Source of the DNA: Cetobacterium sp. ZOR0034
GTDB taxonomy: Bacteria; Fusobacteriota; Fusobacteriia; Fusobacteriales; Fusobacteriaceae
Length of the DNA: 42,874 bases
Reading direction: 5' to 3'
Assembly: GCF_000799075.1 (NCBI RefSeq)
Contig: NZ_JTLI01000016.1
Span: forward strand, 1-42,874
How positions within the stretch are numbered: position 1 is the stretch's first letter; each line of letters begins with the position of its first letter. Shown one piece after another: positions 1 to 8,979 of the stretch. The position numbers were made by a program, and so were the translations under genes. A model generated the notes under the pieces. That model did no database searches. It had not been told where the DNA came from and saw nothing but the letters and a program-made list of their open reading frames with translations.

Positions 1-1473
1 ATACTTAATCGTATCTCCTGATTGAACTATCATACCTTCCTTATCCGATATCTTCGATACCACAACTTCTGGTTTAAGTATTGTTACTGTAGCTTGACTC
101 TCGCTCGTTACTTCTTTATTTGGAATCGTTCCTACTATCGTGTTTTTTATTTGATCTGTATCTCCACTAAATGAGTATAATTTTATAGCTAAATTGTATT
201 CTATCTCCAGACGCTCCCCTACATCTAACCTAGGAAGTTGATTCAAATCAGAAGATAGTTTAAATTCTCCAGAAGAATCATATATTAACTCTGTCGGGAA
301 TCCCTGGATAGAAGTTCCTATCCCCTCAGTTAATTGATTAAATTTTTTAGCTATAACATTCGTTGCTACATTATTTACTTTTGATAAATCTATTTTATCT
401 GAAATCGTATATTTTGAGATATTATCTATTCCTAAAGGGTAACTACCTGAATTTTTTATAACTAATCTATAGCTCACCTCTTCCCCTTGAGAAAATATTT
501 TTTCTCCATTTTCGCCTACAGTTCCGTTTAAAATATCCTTTCCTACCGCTAAATCTGGAATTAATTGTAAATAATTTCTAGCACCATCACCACTACTTGT
601 TTGATTATCCAATGTTGTGAAATGTGTAGATACTGGATTAGAGGCTGTCAAATCTACTTTATATATTTTGTTTGTTCCCGATGGATTATAAAACATATTT
701 GTTCCCGCCATGAAAATCGCAACTACAGTTCCTTGATCTGTTGCCAATCCTGTTGTCACTAAAGTAGGTTCTGTTAAAATAGTTCCACTTTTTTCATAAT
801 ATTTTAAACTCCCATCATTTAAAATATAATAAAATCTTTCCTTTCCATCAATCTCCGTATAGCCCCAATCTGCAAATCGATTACTCTCTCTACTTCCAAT
901 AGGAGTAGCTATCCCCGTTCCGTTATCCAATATCGCTATTTTATATATGTTATTATCACCCGTAACATACATGTTTCCTTCTTTGTCAAAATCCCCTACA
1001 AATATAGATTCTCTTGAATTTATTCCTGTAATTGCTTCAACAGAAAATCCTACAGTAGTTCCTTCTCTTCCTATTTTTACTAATTTATACTCATGATTAC
1101 TTCCAAAAGGTTTATTTATTCTTTGAATCCCATAAATATAATCATCTTTTGGATTATAACCAAAAGCATTGTTTGCATTTCCTCCAACCGTTAATGTTTT
1201 AGGTTCTATACTATTACTTCCTGTTACCAAATTTTTCTTATTAACTATAATATTTCCGGAATTAGACCCACTATCTTGAATTATAAAACCATCTGCCTCA
1301 TTTGGATCGAAGCTACTTATTATAGCTCTAGTTTTATTAACCGCTGGTAAAATATTTATTTCAGAATCATTCAACTTTATTCCTTCAGGTATTGCAAAAT
1401 TTAAAATACTTATTGTTACAAATAATATAAAAAATATGAACTGTTTTATAACTAACTTATGCTTTATTATCAT
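1..1473 (-). CDS. DUF11-type secreted surface protein (partial, C-terminus beyond window)
   Basis: Open reading frame with no stop down to base 1, so at least 491 residues with the C-terminus missing. The ATG at 1473 has a GGGAGG ribosome site 9 bases upstream. The N-terminus (MIIKHKLVIKQFIFF...ISILNFA) is a signal peptide. Residues about 60-290 look like a repetitive beta-propeller-like, DUF6923-type region (YIYGIQRINKPFG, GDFDKEGNMYVTGDNNIYKI). From about residue 305 the pattern changes to DUF11/conserved-repeat style (PDLAVGKDIL, GEEVSYRLVIKNSG, LDVGERLEIEYNL). A second such repeat starts at the window edge (VVVSKISDKEG, QSGDTIKY). DUF11 repeats are extracellular beta-sandwich modules of surface proteins. 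The gene follows the large outer-membrane barrel gene by 17 bases, so they are probably one operon, with the barrel a candidate partner or anchor. The exact function is unknown; the domain calls are by eye. Confidence 0.8.
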   Translation of the reverse strand, partial: MIIKHKLVIKQFIFFILFVTISILNFAIPEGIKLNDSEINILPAVNKTRAIISSFDPNEADGFIIQDSGSNSGNIIVNKKNLVTGSNSIEPKTLTVGGNANNAFGYNPKDDYIYGIQRINKPFGSNHEYKLVKIGREGTTVGFSVEAITGINSRESIFVGDFDKEGNMYVTGDNNIYKIAILDNGTGIATPIGSRESNRFADWGYTEIDGKERFYYILNDGSLKYYEKSGTILTEPTLVTTGLATDQGTVVAIFMAGTNMFYNPSGTNKIYKVDLTASNPVSTHFTTLDNQTSSGDGARNYLQLIPDLAVGKDILNGTVGENGEKIFSQGEEVSYRLVIKNSGSYPLGIDNISKYTISDKIDLSKVNNVATNVIAKKFNQLTEGIGTSIQGFPTELIYDSSGEFKLSSDLNQLPRLDVGERLEIEYNLAIKLYSFSGDTDQIKNTIVGTIPNKEVTSESQATVTILKPEVVVSKISDKEGMIVQSGDTIKY

Positions 1474-1490
1474 ACTTTTTGCCTCCCTCT

Positions 1491-4400
1491 TTAGAATTTA
1501 CCTATAATGTTAATGAACCAACCTTTGGCATTATAATCTAAATCACTTAAATCATCATCAAACTTGGTAAAGTTGTATCCTGCTCCCACTTTTAAGTTTT
1601 GTTGTACTTCTTTATAAACACCCAAAATTGCTCCATGCTCATATGCCTCCTCTTCAATATCCCTTAATAAATGATATTCTGCAAAAGCATACCAACTTTT
1701 AATAACTTCATAGTTTAATCTAACTGCATACAGATCAAGTTTTGAATTATACCAATCTCCCTCTCCTCTTCCAGCACGAAATTCCTCTGTCCGAAACGCA
1801 TATTTTCCACCAATATCAAGTTTTTGAGTTAATTCATATATACCTTCCAAAGACAAAATATGAGCTTTCGTATCATTCGTTGAATTAAACTGATTATTTA
1901 TCCCTATATTTTCAACATATTCATATTTTCCTATCAAATTCAGCTTATCATTCCAAACAGGTCTATATCCAAGCCCTAATCCTGTTTCTATCGATCTATC
2001 ATCTTTATTTTCTTTAGCATCTCTGTATAGATAATTAAATTCTCCAAATAAAGTATACTCATCATTTAATATCCATTTTCCTCTATTTATTGTGGCCCAT
2101 CTATCAGCAGATATTCCAGCTCCTCTATCTTTTCCAAATTCTAATTTATTTCTCAACATCATGTCTCTAACATAATATCTGCTGTATATACTTAAAGATG
2201 TTCTAGACAAATTCCCACTATAAGTATCTATATCTCCATGTTGAATTAGAGTTCCCACTGTAATATCTTGTGAATATGTATAATCTATCCCATATGACTG
2301 TAAAAAACCTGTTCCAATACTATCTTTTAAAAATTGATTTTCATGATACATCGACGTTTTAGAATCATATAGATATTTTTGACCCAAAGTCAAAGTGTGC
2401 TCTTTTCCACTACTAGAACCAAACTCATTATTATTATCTAAAGCATATCCTGTATATAAACTGTAATTCTCTGTAAAATCATAAGTTCCTAAAATTTCCA
2501 CACCATTCCCTTTATTTCCTGTGCTTGCTTCAGTATTCAAACGAAACTTATCTGTTAATCTCAATTTTGTCCCTAAAGTATATAGATTATTTACACCATA
2601 CCCTTCGCTCCAGATATCAGTTTGAGCTATTCCGTATACACTTTTATTTGGTTCAAATTCATAGTCAGCTCTAACTCCTATAAGTAAAGCTTTCTCTATT
2701 AAATCATTTCCCGAAATAGTTCTATCTTTTTCTTGATTTTTTATATACTCTAACTCTGTAGATAATTTAAGTTTTTCATTATACTGATAAGAAGTAATCA
2801 TGCTAGCTCTATCTTCTTCTGTCTCAATAAAACTTCTTGTTAAATAACTCGTATCCTTTTCTTTAAATTTACTTGCTCCAAATCCTGCTACCCATTTATT
2901 TGTTAATTGAAAACTACTTTCAAATCCGTAATCATCATGATTGCTGCTATTTGAAAACCCTGCAGATGAAAACCCTGCTTCTTTTTTGTGATACCAGAAT
3001 GTTAATCCATCTCTTGGGTCAAATCTCATATCAATATCTTTAAGTGCAACTTCTCCAGATATTGAATATGCGTCTCCGGATATATTATTAAAATATTTCG
3101 TTGGATTACTTATAATCTCTTCATATTTCTCTCTATCTAAAAACGAATCATATCCTCCATTGTAAGAAAAATTATTTATAAGAGTTTGTGTTCCTTTTGA
3201 ATGGGCATACTCAAATCTTATAAAAGTATTATCTGTTTTTCTTAATGTTAGATCAACTCCTTCTAATTCATAATCTTGAATTTCATCTCCTCTTGTCTCT
3301 GAAACCAATGTTCCTCCAATAGCTAAATTATCAGTTATCCATGTTTTCCCTCTTAATCCATAAGTAGATTTTGCAAAATCTGTATTACTTGAATAGAATT
3401 CATACTCTACAACCAAATTTATACTATCTCCAGAATACGGCAAATCTTTTATAATTCCATTCTCTGTGCTAGAAGCTATTGTTGGTAATGGATTTTTCAA
3501 AATAATTCTTCCTTGAAGATCATTCATACTATAATCTCTGCCTTCTTCTAAAACTATCTCTCTTAAAACTCTTCCTGTTCTTCCATCAGTCACTTGAACT
3601 TTTACTTTTGCACTTCCCGTAACTATATCTTGAAAACTTAAATAGTAAACACTTCCTCCTGTCCCTCTAAATTCATCTCTCGTATAAAGTGTCTCTGGTT
3701 CGCTTACAAAAATATTTCCAATTGTTCTAGAATCACCAAACTTTGTAGAGTCAAGACTATTATAAATACCTTGAGCTCCATATAGACTTCTATTGTAATC
3801 AGTATAATAATTGCCTGTAAAGCCAGTATTATAACTCCCCCATAAAAGACTAGATTGTTGTTTTTCTAATTTTATGTAAAACTTTCCTGTGCTATCTGTA
3901 TCACTATAATAAGTTGATTCATCACCTAAATTAAATTCTATATCATCTCTTTCTAACTTTTCAAATAGATCCCTCGGTCTTCTTTTAGAAAAATCTTTAA
4001 AAATATACTTTGTCTCTTGTTCCCAAGTGTCTGCTTGAGCTGTTAATCTATAATCATCCCACACTTTTTTATAATAAAAGGCCAATCTTCCAGAAGAAAA
4101 AATATTTTCATCATATTTATAACTATCTTGAAGTATTGTATCACTTCCAGACACATAGTTTTGACCAACAAACAAGTCTGCCATTCCTACTGCAAATGTG
4201 TAATTATTAGGTAAATATATCTGCATGTCATAAATATATTGATTCTCTTTATTATCTGATAATAAAACCGGTATTGTTGCCTCTCCTGTATTTTTTGTAT
4301 AATATTCAAATAAAAAATCACCCTTTGAATCTAAATTCACAACTTGATTATTTACAGAAATCTCTTTAACTCCTTGAATATCCTTTCCATAAACTCTAAC

Positions 4401-5051
4401 CTTTGAACCTTTTAAATGAATATTTTTTATGGCTGTATTATCTTTTCCGTAAATACTATTAGCAACATCTATATTTTTATTAGAATCAATCGCTTTTACA
4501 AATTGAATTTCTTGTATTTCAGTTTGATTAAAACGCTCTCCTTCATCAAAAACTTTTAGTGTATAAAAATAGCGTTCCCCCTCTTTTATAGTTTCTTTTT
4601 TATAACTGAACAGTATTGGTTCATTTAACTTTATTTCTGTTCCTTCTATTTTTCCAATTGGATCTAAACGATATAAATCATCTTCTTCATATATCAATAT
4701 CTCCCACCTTTTTATCTCTTCTTCATAATTTGTGTATATAAAAAAATCTATTTTTCCTAACTCTATATCTTGTTTATGATTTGCTTTTATTGATAGTTTT
4801 GAATCTACTGGAATTGGATCGATTATAGAATATATATACCCCCCATTATTTTTTAAAACCATTCTTCCTGGTGTAATCAATTCCTGCTCTTCATATTGTG
4901 ATTCTAAGTCAAAATTCAGACTTTCATCTGTTGATATTTGATCTAAAACTATTATATTTTCTATTTTATTTTCTTGAGTGTAAGTATTTTGTATAACAGT
5001 CATAATTGCAAATAAAAAAAGTGTTTTTTCTAGATGTTTTTGATATCTCAT
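1491..5051 (-). CDS. Large outer-membrane beta-barrel protein with Ig-like N-terminal region
   Basis: A protein of 1186 residues with a signal peptide (MRYQKHLEKTLFLFAIMTVIQ). Residues about 30-280 are soluble and include an Ig-like stretch (LKGSKVRVYGKDIQGVKEIS). A conserved block near residues 465-530 (GTGGSVYYLSFQDIVTGSAK, then GRDYSMNDLQGRIIL) resembles large outer-membrane proteins encoded beside DUF11 surface proteins. The last ~550 residues are alternating amphipathic strands rich in aromatic residues (LSIYSRYYVRD, GLGLGYRPVW) and end in ...WFINIIGKF. A terminal Phe is the usual signal for barrel assembly. The start has the SD GGGGATGATAG just upstream of the ATG at 5051. It is the first gene of an operon with the DUF11 gene and diverges from the HD-GYP gene. 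The outer-membrane location is well supported; the role (secretion pore, anchor or receptor) is not known. Confidence 0.8.
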   Translation of the reverse strand: MRYQKHLEKTLFLFAIMTVIQNTYTQENKIENIIVLDQISTDESLNFDLESQYEEQELITPGRMVLKNNGGYIYSIIDPIPVDSKLSIKANHKQDIELGKIDFFIYTNYEEEIKRWEILIYEEDDLYRLDPIGKIEGTEIKLNEPILFSYKKETIKEGERYFYTLKVFDEGERFNQTEIQEIQFVKAIDSNKNIDVANSIYGKDNTAIKNIHLKGSKVRVYGKDIQGVKEISVNNQVVNLDSKGDFLFEYYTKNTGEATIPVLLSDNKENQYIYDMQIYLPNNYTFAVGMADLFVGQNYVSGSDTILQDSYKYDENIFSSGRLAFYYKKVWDDYRLTAQADTWEQETKYIFKDFSKRRPRDLFEKLERDDIEFNLGDESTYYSDTDSTGKFYIKLEKQQSSLLWGSYNTGFTGNYYTDYNRSLYGAQGIYNSLDSTKFGDSRTIGNIFVSEPETLYTRDEFRGTGGSVYYLSFQDIVTGSAKVKVQVTDGRTGRVLREIVLEEGRDYSMNDLQGRIILKNPLPTIASSTENGIIKDLPYSGDSINLVVEYEFYSSNTDFAKSTYGLRGKTWITDNLAIGGTLVSETRGDEIQDYELEGVDLTLRKTDNTFIRFEYAHSKGTQTLINNFSYNGGYDSFLDREKYEEIISNPTKYFNNISGDAYSISGEVALKDIDMRFDPRDGLTFWYHKKEAGFSSAGFSNSSNHDDYGFESSFQLTNKWVAGFGASKFKEKDTSYLTRSFIETEEDRASMITSYQYNEKLKLSTELEYIKNQEKDRTISGNDLIEKALLIGVRADYEFEPNKSVYGIAQTDIWSEGYGVNNLYTLGTKLRLTDKFRLNTEASTGNKGNGVEILGTYDFTENYSLYTGYALDNNNEFGSSSGKEHTLTLGQKYLYDSKTSMYHENQFLKDSIGTGFLQSYGIDYTYSQDITVGTLIQHGDIDTYSGNLSRTSLSIYSRYYVRDMMLRNKLEFGKDRGAGISADRWATINRGKWILNDEYTLFGEFNYLYRDAKENKDDRSIETGLGLGYRPVWNDKLNLIGKYEYVENIGINNQFNSTNDTKAHILSLEGIYELTQKLDIGGKYAFRTEEFRAGRGEGDWYNSKLDLYAVRLNYEVIKSWYAFAEYHLLRDIEEEAYEHGAILGVYKEVQQNLKVGAGYNFTKFDDDLSDLDYNAKGWFINIIGKF

Positions 5052-5251
5052 ACTATCATCCCCTTTTTTATTATTTATTTTCTATATATTCTTTTATTTA
5101 TAGGCTATTCTCTGCACACATTTCCAATCTAAAAAATTTTAACTTCAAAAATAAAGAAACAAAAAATAAGTTTTTTATTTAAGATTAATTCAACTTTATT
5201 TCTGTCTAACTACTTGCATAAAAACTTCTGTAGTATTTCATTTTTTTCTGA

Positions 5252-5257
5252 TATAAT
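5252..5257 (+). promoter_or_regulatory. -10 element for the HD-GYP gene
   Basis: TATAAT lies 31 bases before the chosen ATG at 5289. No convincing -35 hexamer is visible at the usual spacing, so this may be a weak or activator-dependent promoter. Its position supports the 5289 start, since transcripts from here would not include the upstream in-frame ATG at 5214. Confidence 0.5.
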
Positions 5258-5288
5258 AAGCTTAAGGTCTTTTTTGGGGAGGAATTTC

Positions 5289-7421
5289 ATGTTATTAAAA
5301 CTATTTTTTAGTTTTATATTTATATATTTAAATATATTCGCTATTCAGTTTTCTACTGAAGAGATTAATTGGATTAAAAAAAATTATGACAAAACATTTA
5401 ATGTCTATGTATATAATCCAAAACATATCTATCTTTATGAAAATGAAGATGGAAACTTAAGGGGAGTTTATATAAATTTTTTTGAAAATATTACAAATCA
5501 AACTGGTTTAAATTTTAATTTTAAATCTCTAGAAAAATCGGAAATGCAAGATATTTTAAACAATGGCAAGGGAGATGTCATATTCAATGCTAGCAAATCT
5601 AAAGAGCGAGAAAAGCATTACTCTTTTTTACCAACTCTGAATTCATACACCTTAGGATTATACTCTAAAAGCGATACTATAATTGATTTTCAGAATCTTG
5701 ATAAATATAAAGTTGGTCTTATTCCCACAACGTCCGACTTTATCCTTCTAGACAAATTTTATCCAGATTTAAAAAATAAAGCTATATCTATTAACGATAA
5801 AGAAAACTTCGGATTTTGGGCTCTTGAAAGTGGCTTAGTTGATGCTGTTGTCGGAAAAAGTAGTAACGATATTTTAAAAAATTATCGTTTTACACCATTT
5901 GAAAATATTCCTTCAACCCACCTTTGGATGGCAATCAATAAAAATGAACCAATTTTAGAATCTATTATCTCTAAATTTAAAGTAGAATTTACCACTAAGT
6001 ATGTTGCTAATGTATTAAAAAATGAAAGACCTATTTTCTATAAACAACTATTATCTAAAGAACTTATAATCAAAAGAGTACAAAGACGCTATTCTAGTTT
6101 AAAAGTTTTTATTCCAGAAGCAAAAGGAATGCTACCTCTTTTTTATAAAACAAAATCTGGATATAAAGGATATGTGATTGACAGACTAGAAGAACTCTCG
6201 AAACTCACTGAACTTCCTATAGTTTATACTCAAAATCCAAATGATGACTATGATATAAAAGCAATCGATTCAAAATTATTTGAAAATAATAGCAATGCTT
6301 ACTTTATTCCATACTATAAAGTTCAAGTTGCTGCATTTTCTAATCGTAATCAAAATTTTCTTGATACTTATCAAAGTGCTGAAAATAAAAAGGTTGGTAT
6401 TATCTCTTTTGAGAAAATAAATCCATATTTTTTAAATTTTCTTCCGAATTTTAAATTTTATAAAATATATCCTGATACTGATTCAGCTCTAGATGCTATT
6501 TTAAAAAATGAAATTGATTATGTTTATGCTGATTTTAAAATTATGTCTATGGCCATCGGAAATAGATATTTAGATGATAAAGTTCAAGTTGCTGGTTTTT
6601 TAGGAAATAGTCCTAAAATTGGATTTGGTATCAAAAAAGATCCTGATTTAGCTAAATTAGTTGATAAAATTTTCCCAAATCATCTAGCTGAGATTCAGAT
6701 TCTCCAAACTGAACTAACAGTTCCTAAAAGATTATCACCAAATTATCAGTATCTACTTTTTGTTTTTAGTAGTATGAGTCTACTTATTGCAACTCTTTTC
6801 TATCTTTTAAGAAAAGCTACTATAGCTTCAAAAAAAGAAAAACGTATCACTAAAGCTCTTGTTGAAAGTTTTGAAGCTGCAAATGAGCTCAATGATGAAG
6901 ATACAGGAAACCATATTTTAAGAGTCAACCTATACTCAAAATTTTTAGCTGAAAAGCTAAAATGTTCAAATAAATTTATTAAAGAGATTGGAGAATACGC
7001 ATCTTTACATGATGTTGGAAAAATAGCAATCTCTGATATGATATTAAAAAAACCTGCTAAATTGACAGAAGAAGAGTTCAACGAGATGAAAAAACATGTT
7101 ATCTTTGGAAAAGAACTTGTTCAAAAGATGCAACTTGGACCTATTGCTGAAAATATAGCTCTTTACCATCATGAAAAATGGAATGGAAAAGGCTATTGGT
7201 TTGGATTAAGTGGGGATGCTATCCCTTTAGAAGCTAGAATTGTTGCTTTAGCTGATGTATATGATGCTCTTCGCCAAAAAAGAGTGTATAAAGATGGATT
7301 CACTCATGATGTTGCTGTTGAAATAATAAAAAAAGAACGTGGTGAACATTTCGACCCCGCTCTTGTTGATATTTTCTTAATTCATCATAAAGAGTTTGAT
7401 AAAATCTTTATCTCTCATTAA
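5289..7421 (+). CDS. HD-GYP c-di-GMP phosphodiesterase with tandem SBP_bac_3 sensor domains
   Basis: A 710-residue protein. I start it at ATG 5289, seven bases after a GGGGAGG site (5276-5282); an in-frame ATG 75 bases upstream lacks a ribosome site. Order: signal segment (MLLKLFFSFIFIYLNIFA); two periplasmic binding-protein-type-2 domains (about 25-250 and 275-480; YNPKHIYLYENEDGNLRGVY and LKVFIPEAKGMLPLFY); one membrane span (about 484-508); a cytoplasmic HD-GYP domain. HD residues are present in ASLHDVGK (near 573), with NHILRV, HHEKWNGKGYW, LADVYDALRQKRVYKD and GEHFDP following. Known of the family: HD-GYP enzymes hydrolyse c-di-GMP. The third signature residue is Trp instead of Pro (GYW for GYP). 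The two periplasmic domains suggest sensing of amino acids or similar small ligands. Its last 14 bases overlap the convergent GNAT gene. Activity is probable but not certain given the changed motif. Confidence 0.9.
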   Translation: MLLKLFFSFIFIYLNIFAIQFSTEEINWIKKNYDKTFNVYVYNPKHIYLYENEDGNLRGVYINFFENITNQTGLNFNFKSLEKSEMQDILNNGKGDVIFNASKSKEREKHYSFLPTLNSYTLGLYSKSDTIIDFQNLDKYKVGLIPTTSDFILLDKFYPDLKNKAISINDKENFGFWALESGLVDAVVGKSSNDILKNYRFTPFENIPSTHLWMAINKNEPILESIISKFKVEFTTKYVANVLKNERPIFYKQLLSKELIIKRVQRRYSSLKVFIPEAKGMLPLFYKTKSGYKGYVIDRLEELSKLTELPIVYTQNPNDDYDIKAIDSKLFENNSNAYFIPYYKVQVAAFSNRNQNFLDTYQSAENKKVGIISFEKINPYFLNFLPNFKFYKIYPDTDSALDAILKNEIDYVYADFKIMSMAIGNRYLDDKVQVAGFLGNSPKIGFGIKKDPDLAKLVDKIFPNHLAEIQILQTELTVPKRLSPNYQYLLFVFSSMSLLIATLFYLLRKATIASKKEKRITKALVESFEAANELNDEDTGNHILRVNLYSKFLAEKLKCSNKFIKEIGEYASLHDVGKIAISDMILKKPAKLTEEEFNEMKKHVIFGKELVQKMQLGPIAENIALYHHEKWNGKGYWFGLSGDAIPLEARIVALADVYDALRQKRVYKDGFTHDVAVEIIKKERGEHFDPALVDIFLIHHKEFDKIFISH

Positions 7422-7965
7422 GTTTTTGAAAAACTATACTCCAACCTACACTATCTTCTTTTAAATTGTAAGGTTGAAAACCAAAATTCTGATAGATTTT
7501 TATAGCTACATAGCTACAAGTTTGTGTGGAGAGGTATAATCCCTCTCCCATTTTTTTATCTTTAAATATACTTAACAACTTTGATACAAGAGCTTTTGCT
7601 AACCCTTTTCCACCATGCTTTGGATCGATAGCTATCCAGTGTAAACGATACTCTCTTTTTTTATCATTTTGAAAATGTTTTCCTTCCCAGATAGCTCCAG
7701 TTCCTACAATTTCACCATTAGGACTCTCTATAAAAATCATTAACTCTTCTAACAACTTTTCTTTTTTTAAAAAGACATCCTCAAAATAGTTTTCTCCCTC
7801 TTCTCTTTCTAGAATATGACCTGAATTTAACTGAATATCTACCCATTTATCTTTTAAACCAGAACTATATGCTACAAATTTATATCCCTCTAAAAGCTCA
7901 ATCTCTTTAAATTCTAAATTATCTTTTACCATCAAAAGATGGATATTTTCAACACTTCTATCCAT
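7408..7965 (-). CDS. GNAT family N-acetyltransferase
   Basis: A protein of 185 residues. The acetyl-CoA binding core is visible: HWIAIDPKHGGKGLAKALVS matches motif A (V/I-x-P-x-x-x-G-x-G-x-G/A), preceded by EIVGTGAIWEG and followed by LYLSTQTCSYVAIKIYQNFGF (motif B). The substrate cannot be told from sequence. It is the last gene of the PTS run: its start overlaps the end of the stand-alone EIIC gene by 8 bases, so translation is likely coupled. Its 3' end overlaps the convergent HD-GYP gene by 14 bases, leaving no room for an intergenic terminator. Confidence in the fold is high, in any link to sugar uptake low. Confidence 0.85.
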   Translation of the reverse strand: MDRSVENIHLLMVKDNLEFKEIELLEGYKFVAYSSGLKDKWVDIQLNSGHILEREEGENYFEDVFLKKEKLLEELMIFIESPNGEIVGTGAIWEGKHFQNDKKREYRLHWIAIDPKHGGKGLAKALVSKLLSIFKDKKMGEGLYLSTQTCSYVAIKIYQNFGFQPYNLKEDSVGWSIVFQKLNER

Positions 7966-8911
7966 TTTTTTCTCCTTTTTTCAAGAAATACAACATAAAT
8001 ATTGTTGAAGCAACACCTATGAAAAGAGCACTTAAAAATCCTATCTTATTGTCTATCAGAGGAAGTATAATCATTCCTCCATGGGGTACCATCGACTCAA
8101 CTTTTAAAACTGTCGCTGCTGCAGCTCCTATAGCAGCTCCTATTACTGTAGTTGGAAGAACAGCTATATCTCTTGTCAAAAATAGCAAGGCACCCTCTGT
8201 AATTCCAAGTATTCCTAAAAGTATCGAAATCAATCCAGCTTCTCTTTCTGTTTTAGAAAATCTATTTTTTAATACAAATTGTGATATTCCAAGAGCTAAA
8301 GGTGGGGTTGATATTGCGACTGCTATGGCTCCCATTGCATCTCCCCTACCATATTCCAAGGTGTTTGTAGCATAGACATATGCAACTTTATTAATTGGTC
8401 CTCCTAAGTCTACACCAATCAATCCTCCTAAAACAAAATTTAAAAATATATTATTTTTATCATCTAAACTATTTAGGTATTGTGCTAAGCCATCTAATAT
8501 ATGCTTCATCGGTTCTTGAAAAATATAATGTAGTCCCAATCCAACAAATAAAGTTGATAAAATCGGAATAATAACAATATACATTATCGAAGACATCTCA
8601 ATTGAAGTCTCTATCTTTTTCAATCCATTTATAAAATACCCTAAAAGTATTCCTACAAAAATTCCCCCAAACATTCCAAGACCAATAGTTCCTGATAGAT
8701 ATCCCAATATCATCCCAGGTATAAAGCCGACGCTTCCAGAGATCTCCTTTGCTATACTTCCACCTAAAAGTGGTGGCACCATAAGAAAGCTATAATCACT
8801 GAGTTGCTTTATAAATTGATTATTGCTATAAAGTGAAATAACTGACAATATCCCACCTATTATAAATATAGGAATAATCTGAATAATACTTTTTAACACT
8901 CTTTTTCTCAT
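7958..8911 (-). CDS. Stand-alone PTS EIIC, fructose family
   Basis: A membrane protein of 317 residues, roughly ten hydrophobic segments. It carries the signature blocks of fructose-type EIIC: LGGPINKVAYVYA, IAVAISTPPLALGI, ISILLGILGITEGALLF and MVPHGGMIILPLIDNK. It is clearly paralogous to the EIIC part of the upstream EIIABC gene (GGPINKVAF, GITEGAIPFA, HAPHGGPIVLPV) but lacks EIIA and EIIB domains. It could use the phosphoryl chain of the upstream protein or sense rather than transport; both are inference. It follows the EIIABC gene by 68 bases and overlaps the GNAT gene by 8. Its ribosome site GGGAG lies inside a hairpin (see the attenuator entry), so expression is probably set below that of the upstream gene. 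Confidence 0.87.
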   Translation of the reverse strand: MRKRVLKSIIQIIPIFIIGGILSVISLYSNNQFIKQLSDYSFLMVPPLLGGSIAKEISGSVGFIPGMILGYLSGTIGLGMFGGIFVGILLGYFINGLKKIETSIEMSSIMYIVIIPILSTLFVGLGLHYIFQEPMKHILDGLAQYLNSLDDKNNIFLNFVLGGLIGVDLGGPINKVAYVYATNTLEYGRGDAMGAIAVAISTPPLALGISQFVLKNRFSKTEREAGLISILLGILGITEGALLFLTRDIAVLPTTVIGAAIGAAAATVLKVESMVPHGGMIILPLIDNKIGFLSALFIGVASTIFMLYFLKKGEKNG

Positions 8912-8953
8912 AAAAAACTCCCACGTACTTTTTCTTAAATAGTATCATGGGAG
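8912..8953 (-). terminator. Hairpin with T6 tract between EIIABC and EIIC; candidate attenuator covering the EIIC ribosome site
   Basis: On the minus strand CTCCCATGATAC and GTACGTGGGAG form a stem (six perfect pairs CTCCCA/TGGGAG, then four more across a mismatch and a bulge), followed directly by TTTTTT and the ATG of the EIIC gene at 8911. It has the form of an intrinsic terminator, yet the right arm holds the only Shine-Dalgarno sequence (GGGAG) of the downstream gene. It may end a share of transcripts and also hide the ribosome site on the rest. Read-through must occur for the two distal genes unless a separate promoter exists. Confidence 0.65.
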
Positions 8954-8979
8954 CTAGATTTCATCAATATTTTGTTAAT

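Noticed and set aside
8019-8375. Plus-strand reading frame of 118 codons opposite the EIIC gene
   Set aside because: No ribosome site, and it is the mirror of a gene with clear PTS homology on the other strand; other long frames opposite or shifted from real genes (for example 6800-7081, 13425-13709, 23740-23961, 24067-24384, 35619-35930) were dropped for the same reason.
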